DNA from: Baffinella frigidus
Taxonomy: Eukaryota > Cryptophyceae > Cryptomonadales > Baffinellaceae
NCBI GenBank assembly: GCA_026770585.1
Contig: MU646924.1
Span: 268,143 to 282,418 of the forward strand
Direction: 5' to 3'
Length of the DNA: 14,276 bases
Below, one piece after another: positions 1-5,903 of the stretch. Position 1 is the stretch's first letter; each line of letters opens with the position of its first letter. The translations under genes were made by a program, and so were the position numbers. The notes below the pieces were generated by a model. It did not search any database. It was not told the origin of the DNA and saw only the letters and a list, made by a program, of their open reading frames with translations.

Positions 1-268
1 TGACTGGCCACCTGCCCCTGGCAGCTCTTCTCTCCACGCTCCGGAGGGGGGGGCAAGGTGGCGGAGTCGGGAGGGGGGGGACCTCATCGCGACCTCCCGA
101 GGGCACGGCGCTGCTGAGGTTTTCGCCAACGACGTCAGCAGCCCTCCTGCCGAACACCTCCTCGCACTGCGCGTTCCACGACTTGAGCGAGAGGTTCTTG
201 TCCACCTCGAAAAGCAAGACGCGCCCCAAGCAGCCCGCGTCAGCGGATGAACCGAATGCGTTGCCCAT
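1..268 (-). CDS. Amino-terminal part of a PAS-domain-like protein, running off the left edge
   Basis: Reading the minus strand from the ATG at 268-266 gives 89 codons without a stop up to the window edge. The protein starts MGNAFGSS. Residues 18-51 read like the first half of a PAS sensor domain: a short hydrophobic strand (LLFEVD, 18-23), a second strand ending in SWN (30-32), the helix EEVFG (36-40), and DVVGENL (45-51), matching the usual 'WN...E.lfGy...eviG' pattern. PAS domains bind small ligands or partner proteins in kinases, cyclases and transcription factors; which of these follows is not visible. The start is supported by an in-frame TGA at 289-287 and a good context (G at -3 and +4). 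Codons are strongly G/C at third positions, unlike the rest of the window. MGN could allow N-myristoylation, but residue 6 is G rather than S/T. The proline-rich residues 63-77 may be an intron read through: a GT at 82-81 and an AG at 13-12 (minus strand) would remove 71 nt and keep the frame open. Confidence 0.66.
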   Translation of the reverse strand, partial: MGNAFGSSADAGCLGRVLLFEVDKNLSLKSWNAQCEEVFGRRAADVVGENLSSAVPSGGRDEVPPLPTPPPCPPLRSVERRAARGRWPV

Positions 269-375
269 CTCTCCACTCTCTCCTTTTCACCAGCAGCTGC
301 ACCGGTGCGGCGCGCGCAGGGCGGCTGTTGCTGCTGAACGCAGGCGCTCTCTCCCGACACGCAATGAAAAAACGG

Positions 376-430
376 AGAGGGACGCAACAAGATGCAACAA
401 GTTGCGTCCCTCTGCATCCCTAAATAGTGG
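376..430 (-). promoter_or_regulatory. Upstream dyad and AT-rich box ahead of the PAS-like gene
   Basis: A perfect 13-bp inverted repeat (arms 376-388 and 401-413, core GGGACGCAAC/GTTGCGTCCC) encloses a 12-base spacer. The spacer carries a third, partial copy of the motif (GATGCAAC). On the minus strand the box CTATTTAG (427-420) lies just beyond it. The dyad is 108-145 bp upstream of the ATG at 268, where a eukaryotic promoter or 5' leader would lie. It could be a factor-binding site, a leader hairpin, or just another short repeat of this repeat-rich region. The transcription start is not known. Confidence 0.3.
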
Positions 431-520
431 ATAAAGGGGGTGCTCGCGTCGTGCCACGGGCCTAGGGGAAATGGGCGCGAGTTGAGCGCCATGACCCAGT
501 CGTGGCCCCCATTGCGAGTT

Positions 521-661
521 TTTTAAATGTGGGTTTGTTAAAATTTGTACCTTCATGCGCGCGCTACGTGACCAAACGCACCTATTTGTGCGAAAATTAC
601 TACACATCCCTTCAAATTACTACAGATTCTTAACTTGTAAAGGAACCATGTTTTAAAATAG
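521..661 (+). mobile_element. Eroded copy of the GGACCATTTTAAA short inverted-repeat element
   Basis: This segment aligns along its length with the intact element at 4977-5150. Shared stretches, in the same order, are TTTTAAATGTG and GTTTGTTAAA near the left, TACGTGACCAAACG in the middle, then ATTACTACACATC, AACTTGTAAA and GTTTTAAAATA at the right. The central palindrome of the 4977 copy is present here only as its right half. The terminal inverted repeats have decayed. It has no coding capacity and is best read as an old non-autonomous DNA element (MITE-like). Confidence 0.55.
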
Positions 662-954
662 TTATCGCGTCGTTCGCGGCTGGCAAACCGATTCATCATT
701 ACTAAGACAGACACAAGCTTCGTCAATCTTATCCGAATTCCGTTATCGGTTTACATAAATCTTTAAAACCGGCCCTAGACAATCCCTAGACCTATCTTGG
801 AAGTTAAACACACTCACTCCGCACCCGGATACCGTCCTTTGAAATTCGAATCTTCATTTCGGACGTGGCCTGAATTTCGCCTCGAATTTGGGCTCTTTTC
901 GATAATTCAAGTTGCTTTTTGTTAAAGAACGCAACGTTTCACGAAGACCTCAAC
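662..954. other. Unassigned AT-rich spacer
   Basis: No convincing coding frame, RNA gene or strong inverted repeat is seen here. The text around 796-806 (CTTGGAAGTTA) has a passing resemblance to part of 5S rRNA but lacks the flanking sequence needed. The rest is mixed sequence with several TTCGAATTT-like words. Confidence 0.4.
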
Positions 955-976
955 CGTACGTTTCGCAAAACGTACG
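955..976. repeat. Short hairpin with CGTACG arms
   Basis: Arms CGTACGTTT (955-963) and AAACGTACG (968-976) pair perfectly around CGCA. It is followed by further CTCGTACGAG and CTCGTAG words to about 997. Similar CGTACG/GAGCTCGTAC palindromes recur at 1401 and 2588, so this is one of a set of dispersed palindromic cores. Confidence 0.55.
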
Positions 977-1018
977 AACTCGTACGAGCGGCTCGTAGAG
1001 CGGTTTTCTCATCTGTCG

Positions 1019-1172
1019 GCCGCGACCCGGGATGAAATCATGAACAAGGGCTCCAATTCCAGCCACTTTTGACGTTTTTGTCAAAACCTAAAACTCTAAA
1101 ACTTCAGGATCACGCCAAAAGTGGCTGGAATTGACTCTAGCCCTTTTCGCCTCCGGGGGCCGGGGTCGCGTC
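1019..1172. mobile_element. Hairpin element with CCAAAAGTGGCTGG arms
   Basis: The inner arms 1046-1071 and 1115-1145 are near-perfect inverted copies (core AATTCCAGCCACTTTTG), with a few extra bases in the right arm. Weaker outer arms add CGCGACCCGG (1021-1030) against CCGGGGTCGCG (1160-1170). The loop (about 1072-1114) is AT-rich. A second copy with the left arm and loop only lies at 13572-13646, so this is a repeat family rather than a single local hairpin. It encodes nothing and resembles a small foldback or MITE. No clear target duplication was seen. Confidence 0.6.
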
Positions 1173-1400
1173 AGCATAAACGTGTTCTCAGGACGTGCCC
1201 GCCCGTCGTCCTCCTCGTGATGCTATCCTGATAGGGCTTCGGTTGGAAAACCAGTCTCGGGGGTGTGCGTCATCACGAACCAAGCACGCCTCTCTTAAAA
1301 TCTTGACTGTTTGGGACACGACTAGACACGACCCATATTCACGACCCAAAACCTTGCTCTACGACGCTCGTGTCGGATACGACCGTACGAGGTCGTAGAT
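1173..1400. other. Unassigned spacer
   Basis: A 67-codon open frame exists at 1195-1398, but its protein is arginine-rich, unlike any family I recognise, and it runs into the CGTACG-type palindromes. No other gene or repeat was identified. Confidence 0.4.
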
Positions 1401-1426
1401 CTACCGGTACGAGCTCGTACCGGTAG
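1401..1426. repeat. Perfect 26-bp palindrome
   Basis: The sequence is exactly self-complementary with no loop and is centred on GAGCTC. It reads CTACCGGTAC, then GAGCTC, then GTACCGGTAG. Its core GTACGAGCTCGTAC recurs at 2588-2601, and a close relative, CTACGAGCTCGTAG, occurs at 5251-5264. Such palindromes can extrude as cruciforms or bind dimeric factors. Which applies here is unknown. Confidence 0.8.
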
Positions 1427-1490
1427 GGATTCTCTAGGGTCGCGTCCCTGCGAAAGGTGACATTTTCGCAAATGGCATCACCTAGACGAG

Positions 1491-1598
1491 TACGAAGCTT
1501 CGTATGGGCCACGGCTTCTCTGCAGAACCAACCAGTTCCGGTGTCCGCCTACGCCTCGTATGTTGGGAGCTCAAAGAACGTTAAGGACCTAAAGGACG
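1491..1598 (+). mobile_element. A-type short dispersed element, forward copy
   Basis: This is a full-length A-type copy. In order it has the 14-bp palindrome TACGAAGCTTCGTA, then CTCTGCAGAACC, GGTGTCCGCCTA, TATGTTGGGAGCTC, and the terminal words GTTAAGGACCTAAAGGAC. Other A copies are at 3238 (fragment), 6727, 7402 and 13037. The shared body and the 9-mer tail at one end resemble a SINE or the 3' end of a LINE with a short tandem tail. No polymerase III boxes were recognised, so the class is open. Confidence 0.65.
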
Positions 1599-1609
1599 AC
1601 TGCCCAAAC

Positions 1610-1705
1610 ATGGCGGCGCGCGAAGCCGCGGACATCGAGGAGGAGCGCGCCGCCCAGCTGGCGCCTGCGCTCCCTGTCGTCGTCAACGCCTACCCTGTGG
1701 CGTAG
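1610..1705 (+). pseudogene. Possible exon or gene fragment with coding-like codon use
   Basis: From ATG 1610-1612 to TAG 1703-1705 the frame reads 31 codons rich in A, E and R, then ends with LPVVVNAYPVA. Third positions are mostly G or C, as in the gene at the left edge and unlike the surrounding repeats, and the stretch begins directly after the A element. It may be the last exon of a captured or broken gene, the end of a spliced gene, or a GC-rich accident. No domain is recognisable. Confidence 0.25.
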
Positions 1706-1834
1706 TTAGCTCCTTGTAGTGGACGAGGTGTTCTTTCTCCACTCACCCTCTGGGTGGTTCTGGGCTGCTAGAGCCCTCACGTCTCGTCCCACCTGTCCAC
1801 CTGGCGTACAGCGGTCGTGTTTAACAATTTAGTC
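1706..1834. other. Unassigned spacer
   Basis: Mixed sequence containing the repeated words CCACTCACCCTCTGGGTGG and CCACCTGTCCACCTGG. No gene is evident. It could be the 3' flank of the 1610-1705 fragment. Confidence 0.35.
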
Positions 1835-1873
1835 ATATGGTGGGAGAAATCAGAACCTAAAGGACCTGAACCT
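1835..1873 (+). mobile_element. B-type dispersed element fragment
   Basis: CATATGGTGGGAGAAATCAG followed by AACCTAAAGGACCTGAACC matches the tail end of the B-type element (compare 10350-10378 and 12956-12997). Only the tail-proximal 40 bp are present; the CTGCAG-containing body is absent. Confidence 0.5.
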
Positions 1874-1951
1874 TGTTTTCCCCCATCTCTGCTCTGGGCC
1901 ATGACTGCCCACCGACGTGCGTTCTACCTGGCAAGCCCAGAATGACTGCAC

Positions 1952-2124
1952 TTATCCGGAAACCTATTTTTCTTTAGCTTGAGTTTTCTTTAGTTTGATG
2001 GCACTTCTTTAGTTTGATGGCAAGGAAAATTACTACACAATTCGTTCTTATTAGTAATATTAAAGCATTTATGTAGTAATTTTCCTCGCCATCAAACTAA
2101 AGAAAAATAGGTTTCCCCGGATAA
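1952..2124 (+). mobile_element. MITE-like element with TTATCCGG ends (copy 1)
   Basis: The terminal inverted repeat reads TTATCCGGAAACC, then TATTTTTCTTTAGTTTGATGG at the left. Its complement at the right is nearly exact apart from two extra C in the CCCC run. Direct GCAC tetramers sit immediately outside both ends (1948-1951 and 2125-2128) and look like a 4-bp target duplication. Inside, AATTACTACACA and TGTAGTAATTTT form a second inverted pair. The left arm is lengthened by a local duplication of TTCTTTAGTTTGATGGCA (1986-2003 and 2005-2022). It has no coding capacity, so it would need a transposase supplied elsewhere. Related copies lie at 4825 (inverted) and 6239. Confidence 0.8.
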
Positions 2125-2128
2125 GCAC

Positions 2129-2455
2129 TAACAACACCCACGCCAGCCTCCCAATCTGCCTCATGGCAGATAGAGCTCGCTTGCCCTCTTCAATTAATTC
2201 AACACAACAACCAACTCCGAGCAATATCGTCTCTCCTCTCCTCTCATCGCAGAGCAAACTGCAAATGAATCATTATCAATAAACACCTCACGCTGCCACT
2301 CGTGGCAGACCTAGCTCGCTACAGAACAAGAACAAGGCCATCAATGACGTCGCTCTACAGGGTGGTTTGGTGCGAGAAAAGGGGACTCGGTCCAGTCCGA
2401 GTGGATAGGATCGGGGAGCTCATCCGTAGATTGTGTCCGTCTCCTCAAGAGTGAG
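2129..2455. other. Spacer with two copies of a small hairpin motif
   Basis: The hairpin word CTGCC-N-GGCAG followed by AGCTCGCT occurs at about 2156-2182 and 2293-2320 (the second as CTGCCACTCGTGGCAG). No coding frame stands out. The rest is CT-rich and mixed sequence. Confidence 0.45.
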
Positions 2456-2523
2456 GCGTTTAGCTCTCCATTGCAGAGGCTCGTGAAGAGGGGATAAAGG
2501 GTGGTTCTCTTGGGGTGCTTGAG
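2456..2523 (-). mobile_element. B-type element, distal piece only
   Basis: This matches the reverse complement of 10215-10282 with about four differences over 68 bp (shared words GCGTTTAGCTCTCCA, GCAGAGGCTCGTGAAGAGGG and CTCTTGGGGTG). The tail, with TATGTTGGGAG and AAAGGACCT, is missing, so this is a truncated copy containing only the end farthest from the tail. Confidence 0.65.
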
Positions 2524-2526
2524 TAT

Positions 2527-2680
2527 GTTTCTCGGGAAAATTCTCTAGACTCGAGAAGTGAAGTGAGATTTGAATTCGAGAAACGAGGTACGAGCTCGTA
2601 CGAGGCTCGTACGAGGCTCGAGAAATCTCAGACTCGAGAAATTATCCGAGAAACGAGAAATTCCGAGAAATGCCTCAAAA
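2527..2680. repeat. CGAGAAA-rich low-complexity tract with CGTACGAGGCT repeats
   Basis: Words of the type CGAGAAA/TCGAGAAATC recur many times. The palindrome GTACGAGCTCGTAC (2588-2601) is followed by two tandem copies of CGAGGCTCGTA. It looks like decayed satellite DNA; no gene is supported. Confidence 0.5.
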
Positions 2681-2740
2681 TGCCTCTCCCCGGACGAAAC
2701 TGCGCTCTGACGACACTTGAAGTACAAGGGTACCTCGCTC

Positions 2741-2806
2741 ATAAGAAGCACCCATCCCCCTAGGACCACCATAGGTCCTAGGGGGATGGGTGTGCTGTTC
2801 TCTTAT
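2741..2806. repeat. Fold-back element with C5/G5 arms
   Basis: The core arms AGCACCCATCCCCCTAGGACC and its complement (starting at 2774) pair around a six-base loop, ACCATA, with two extra bases in the right arm. Weaker pairing extends outward to ATAAGAA at the left and TTCTCTTAT at the right. The left flank reads GGGTACCTCGCTCATAAG. The same flank and a C-run/G-run arm design occur at 13166-13322, and in part at 14117 and 14231, which defines a fold-back family. Confidence 0.7.
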
Positions 2807-2829
2807 CTCTCCCCCTGGAATTCATTTTT

Positions 2830-2889
2830 CGAGAAATGAGGTCCGAGACTCGAAAATTTATTTCTCGAGAAACGGGGTCCGAGACTCGA
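2830..2889 (+). repeat. Pair of 24-bp direct repeats
   Basis: CGAGAAATGAGG followed by TCCGAGACTCGA (2830-2853) is repeated at 2866-2889 with two differences. A third partial copy (GGTCCGAGACGC) follows at about 2899-2910. This appears to continue the satellite-like tract of 2527-2680 on the other side of the fold-back. Confidence 0.7.
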
Positions 2890-3237
2890 GATAAAATGGT
2901 CCGAGACGCAACCCTGCAAAACTCACACAGTTTACCATGAGAAAATACATCTCCCCTTGAGTTTATTAACCCTTGCTCGGATACCGAGGGGTTCAACAGA
3001 CATTTTAGGGGATTAATTTAACGATTATGATAAGCAAACACGTCCCCGTCTCATCCCCGTCAACTGAAGAACGCAGCTACACGAAAGTTGTGACGAAACG
3101 TGTTTAAAAAAGACGCAGAAACAATCGAGAAGATTCGATGAAGAAGAGCACGGCTCTGGCCTGGGGGCCTTTTTAAGTTGGAGGCAAGCCACATAGTGAA
3201 TTTCGTTCACAGATGGAAGCCTCCTACCTAAAGGACC

Positions 3238-3281
3238 TATGTTGGGAGCTGGAAGAACCTAAAGGACCTAAAAGGACCTCA
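3238..3281 (+). mobile_element. A-type dispersed element, tail fragment
   Basis: TATGTTGGGAGCTGGAAGAA followed by CCTAAAGGACC and AAAAGGACCT is the tail end of the A element, with the 9-mer AAAGGACCT in two copies, the second with an extra A. The CTGCAG half is absent. It abuts the hairpin that begins at 3293. Confidence 0.6.
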
Positions 3282-3292
3282 GGCGGAATTTC

Positions 3293-3481
3293 GTAGAGCT
3301 ATTCCGGTAGGACTTGTCGCGTTTTCGAATTTGGGGTTTGAGAATTTCAGAGTTCATGTGTACCATGCGATTTGAAACGGTGAGTTTTAAAACGTTTTAC
3401 GACCTTTAAAACCTTTTCGAAGCCTGAAATCTTGAAATCTCGAATTCGAAAACGCGACAAGTCCTACCGGAATATCTCTAC
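3293..3481. repeat. Large hairpin with 39-bp arms
   Basis: The arms 3293-3331 and 3443-3481 are inverted copies with one mismatch (core GGTAGGACTTGTCGCG and its complement CGCGACAAGTCCTACC). The 111-bp loop contains further weak complementarity (GAATTTCAG against CTGAAATC). The shape is that of a 189-bp MITE or a foldback. No flanking target duplication was identified. The arms are well preserved compared with other repeats here, which suggests a fairly recent origin or arm-to-arm conversion. Confidence 0.7.
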
Positions 3482-3513
3482 GCAAAGGGAAGCCCCCGGC
3501 GGATAATTTCCTG

Positions 3514-3572
3514 TAAAGAGAAAGCGAGAGAGAGAAAGAGAAAGAGAATACTCGGAGAGAGAGAGAAAAAGA
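3514..3572 (+). repeat. GA-rich purine tract
   Basis: Repeated GAGA, GAAAGA and GAGAGAGA words form a nearly pure purine run on the plus strand, broken once by ATACTCGG. It is a simple-sequence tract directly before the telomeric array. Confidence 0.8.
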
Positions 3573-3621
3573 TAAATTAACCCTGAAGCCTAAAGTCTAA
3601 ACCCTCAACCAAAAACACTAG

Positions 3622-3734
3622 ACCCTAAACCCTAAACCCTAAACCCTAAACCCTAAACCCTAAACCCTAAACCCTAAACCCTAAACCCTAAACCCTAAAT
3701 CCTAAACCCTAAACCCTAAACCCTAAACCCTAAT
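3622..3734 (-). repeat. Interstitial telomeric array, CCCTAAA orientation
   Basis: About sixteen tandem CCCTAAA units lie on the plus strand, so TTTAGGG reads on the minus strand. Nearly all are perfect; one unit has T for C (AAATCCTAAA). Looser CCCTCAACC and AGTCTAAACCC words precede it. The plant/alveolate-type unit marks this as eukaryotic DNA. The array is internal, with unique sequence on both sides. Its near-perfect state contrasts with the heavily decayed 6920-12644 array, which runs in the opposite orientation. Confidence 0.95.
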
Positions 3735-4224
3735 GGTACAAAACCAGGACGTGACCCGGCACAAAACCACGATGCGCCGCGGCCGTGACACGTACTCACC
3801 AAGACACACTCCGAAATTCATATTCACGCATTTCGGTTACGTTTAGATGGACTTTTAGGTACAAACTCAACTGCAAGATAGACCTGGCTTGCGAAACCAC
3901 AGAAATTTATGCTGACGCCCGTGCAGTTGCTTAAAAGGGCCTGAAGGCCCCCATAAGAAAGTCAGCCGTCTATCTAAAACGAGATCCGGCCCCCGGTGAA
4001 ATGAGATACGTCGCGGTTGAAATGGATAGGGGCGTATTGGACCCACGTGATAAGATTCGTGATCTTTACCACCTACGCGTCCTTTTTTATTAGTCCGACC
4101 CCCTTCCGCGTGACCTGGAGATGAAACCTTAAGATAAGTACGTAGGAATTGGAGCCCTCTCTCACTGCCCATTTGGGCACTGAACTCCCTTGAAGCTGGA
4201 CGTAACTAGAAAAGCTAACGATTT
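3735..4224. other. Unassigned segment with a possible decayed coding fragment
   Basis: On the plus strand, 3941-4090 is open in one frame up to TAG 4091-4093 and includes the stretch GEMRYVAVEMDRGVLDP. Just upstream, another frame reads KPQKFMLTPVQLLKRA before a stop at about 3940, as if one frame had shifted. Codon use is not biased, and the minus strand is also open across the same bases (a 101-codon frame at 3867-4172), so chance is the safer reading. No family is recognisable. Confidence 0.2.
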
Positions 4225-4400
4225 GTTGAACCCCTCGCTATCCGAGCAAGGTTTACTTCCTTGTACAATCGCCGCCGCCGAAGGGGCGAGGGCTAGAACG
4301 CTTGTCTCTCGACTACTCCTAGTAGGGTGACAACCAAGTTGGTTGAATTGTTTGGGAGAACAGCCGTGGGGGCTCAGCTCTCACGCACCACTCACGGAAC

Positions 4401-4483
4401 GTCCTTTAGGTCCTTTAGGTTTTAATTTCTCCCAACATAGCCCAACGACACGCCGTTCCGTAGAAGGGATCTGCAGAGAAAGC
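4401..4483 (-). mobile_element. B-type dispersed element, reverse copy
   Basis: On the plus strand this begins with GTCCTTTAGGTCCTTTAGG (two 9-mers). It continues TTTTAATTTCTCCCAACATA, CCAACGACACGCC, TTCCGTAGAAGGG and CTGCAG. The order and wording match the B copies at 10212 and 12881 in reverse complement. The distal end (the CGGATCGCG and GAGAGCT part) is missing. A 198-codon frame crosses this element and the MITE at 4825, and is therefore judged spurious. Confidence 0.7.
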
Positions 4484-4509
4484 GGCACTGTGACTACAGT
4501 TACAGTGCC
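4484..4509. repeat. Short hairpin at the end of the B element
   Basis: GGCACTGTGACT pairs with AGTTACAGTGCC with one mismatch and almost no loop. It directly follows the truncated B element, so it may mark the junction or be a private hairpin. Confidence 0.5.
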
Positions 4510-4820
4510 TCGGGGGCGTCAACCTGCTGCGGTGCTGGCATGGGGTCATGCTATGCCATTGAGCTCATCCACCACCCACATGGACCAAAACCAAACCAGA
4601 ACCTTGACCAGTAGCTCGTTCTGGCTGCACTGCGCACACACCTGCAACTCCTGTTCGGGGTGTATTTGGTTTTTATCGCACATGTTTACTACAGTGACCC
4701 ATCACGCAAGGCACTTTACGTACAGTGTGCGTCCGCGAAGAACCCTTTCCACAACCATTGGCAGGACCCCAGGACACTGTCCCAACAGACGATGCAGCAC
4801 ACATGACGGGGGCCGAAGCC
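4510..4820. other. Unassigned spacer inside a long but unlikely open frame
   Basis: The plus strand is open from 4343 to 4936, but the frame starts upstream of one repeat element and ends inside another. Its product, rich in His, Thr, Cys and Ser, matches no family I know. No RNA or repeat was identified in this interval. Confidence 0.35.
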
Positions 4821-4824
4821 ATAT

Positions 4825-4960
4825 TTATCCGGGGAAACCTATTTTTCTTTCATTTGATTCCCATGAAAATTACTACACGAATGCTTTAATATTACTAGTA
4901 AGAACGAATTGTGTAGTAATTTTGATTGCCATCAAATGAAAGAAAAATAGGTTTTCCCGA
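4825..4960 (-). mobile_element. MITE-like element with TTATCCGG ends (copy 2, inverted)
   Basis: The left end TTATCCGGGGAAACC and the following TATTTTTCTTTCATTTGAT pair with ATCAAATGAAAGAAAAATA and GGTTTTCCC at the right. The outer GGATAA at the right end has decayed. The interior (GAATGCTTTAATATTACTAG, then TAAGAACGAATTGTGTAG) is the reverse complement of the interior of copy 1, so this copy inserted in the opposite orientation. It is shorter than copy 1 because it lacks the arm duplication. Confidence 0.8.
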
Positions 4961-4976
4961 CTTTTTTGTCGATTGT

Positions 4977-5150
4977 GGACCATTTTAAATGTGAGGTTGT
5001 TAAATTTGGTACCAGTCACGGGCAGGCTTGGTCACGTATCCCGCGGATATCCGCGGGATACGTGACCAAACGACCCTATTGGTTTGAACATTACTGCACA
5101 TCTCTTTTTGTTTCTTCACTTGTAAAACAAGCTCTGTTTTAAAATGGTCC
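4977..5150 (+). mobile_element. Short inverted-repeat element with GGACCATTTTAAA ends and a central palindrome
   Basis: The 13-bp ends GGACCATTTTAAA (4977-4989) and its complement (5138-5150) are perfect. At 5028-5069 lies a perfect 42-bp loopless palindrome, centred on GATATC between CCGCGG words, with TTGGTCACG at its left edge. The remaining interior matches 521-661, which carries only half of the palindrome. It encodes nothing and is a MITE-like non-autonomous element. It lies only 16 bp beyond the 4825-4960 element. Confidence 0.75.
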
Positions 5151-5740
5151 CATTTCTAGCCTCGAAAGGACCAGTTGACCGGTCAGACCGGGCGATTTCA
5201 GTCAGCACACACACCTGGTATTGTAGAATTCGGGTTGGCTTGGATTTTTTCTACGAGCTCGTAGTGTTCCGAACCGGGGTTTTCCCCGGATACCGGTTTT
5301 TCGGTTTTAGTCAACTCAAGAAATATCTGGAGACTAAACGGAGACTGCACGGAAACCTGGGCAGGACCAAGGGGTATTTTAGAAAAGAATACCCCTTGGC
5401 AGGACCACTCGGTCCCGACTTTCCCCCCCTGAGCGTGGGGAGCGGAGGAGCGGGGGGGGGCGTGCGAAGAAGCCAAGATGCTAGGCGCCAAGATCCTACA
5501 TACCCCCGACGAGGAGATTGTTGAAAGTGGCCCCTGGCGTGTAAAAACCGCCAAAAGTGGCCCCCAAAATGAAAAGGACCCTCTCGTCCGGGAATCTCCG
5601 ATATTAATACACGCATCCTCGAAACGTCATTTTACTACAGACACATGAACACCCCTTCGAGATCTTGAAGAGACGCCCCGCAAATTACCCACGCCCCGCG
5701 GATTAACCCGGTACCTGCACCACTGTGGCCCATACAAACA
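5151..5740. other. Mixed region with small hairpins and no assured gene
   Basis: It contains the palindrome CTACGAGCTCGTAG (5251-5264) and a perfect 12-bp hairpin, CCAAGGGGTATT (5367-5378) with its complement at 5388-5399. GGCAGGACCA flanks that hairpin on both sides. AAAGTGGCCCC occurs twice (about 5525 and 5553). Several open frames overlap on both strands (126, 118 and 101 codons, plus a 56-codon frame at 5478-5648). None shows a recognisable domain, and they overlap one another, so none is called. Confidence 0.4.
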
Positions 5741-5744
5741 TGTA

Positions 5745-5843
5745 AAAAACATGACGCGAAGCGTCGTGTTTTTAACCTCCCCTGCACGTGGCGCTTCGCG
5801 CCACGTGTCGCCACGTGTCATCAAGACGCGAAGCGTAGTGCTT
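5745..5843. repeat. Cluster of three GCGAAGC-type mini-hairpin motifs
   Basis: AAAAACATGACGC pairs with GCGTCGTGTTTTT (5745-5773, one mismatch) around a GAA loop. CACGTGGCGC pairs perfectly with GCGCCACGTG (5785-5807) around TTC, which is GAA on the other strand. A third motif, GACGCGAAGCGTAGTG, follows near 5825. GCGAAGC is known as an unusually stable DNA mini-hairpin. Three copies within 100 bp, two with extended stems, suggest a structured element or a repeat unit rather than chance. Confidence 0.65.
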
Positions 5844-5903
5844 TTAGATGGACATTCTTGTTTTGGCACCCCCCCAACTGCCAGAGGTCACTTTCCTTCT
5901 TAA

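Larger units (their letters stand above)
2971..4251. mobile_element. 1.28-kb segment bounded by 27-bp inverted repeats, enclosing a telomeric array
   Basis: The left end (2971-2997, starting CCTTGCTCGGATACCGAGG) is the inverted complement of the right end (4225-4251, ending CTATCCGAGCAAGG) with one mismatch. Between them lie an A-element fragment, a large hairpin, a GA-rich tract and the CCCTAAA array. No transposase frame is visible. The size and inverted ends fit a non-autonomous DNA transposon that has taken up other repeats. An alternative is an inverted segmental copy of a small repeat that happens to bracket the region. No clear target duplication was found. Confidence 0.45.

Noticed and set aside
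796-812. Resemblance to 5S rRNA (CTTGGAAGTTAAACA)
   Set aside because: Only about 15 bases match; the rest of the 5S sequence and its paired ends are not present.
3941-4093. Protein-like frame with an apparent shift just upstream
   Set aside because: The open length is within chance for this base composition, codon use is neutral and the opposite strand is also open. It is kept only as a note in the feature for that segment.
4343-4939. Longest complete open frame (198 codons, plus strand)
   Set aside because: It starts upstream of a B element, crosses it, and ends inside the MITE at 4825-4960. Its composition fits no family and third positions are not biased like the left-edge gene.
5306-5319. 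TTTAGTCAACTCAA matching the left border of the B element at 10207-10219
   Set aside because: The match stops after about 14 bases and no B-element body follows, so it is too short to call.
5144-5616. Overlapping frames of 126 (plus), 118 and 101 codons (minus)
   Set aside because: They cover the same bases in different frames, include hairpins and a G9 run, and have no recognisable domain. GC-rich sequence with few stop codons explains them.
5478-5648. 56-codon plus-strand frame with a plausible-looking protein
   Set aside because: It has no domain, mixed third positions and repeated AAAGTGGCCCC words, which point to repeat-derived sequence.
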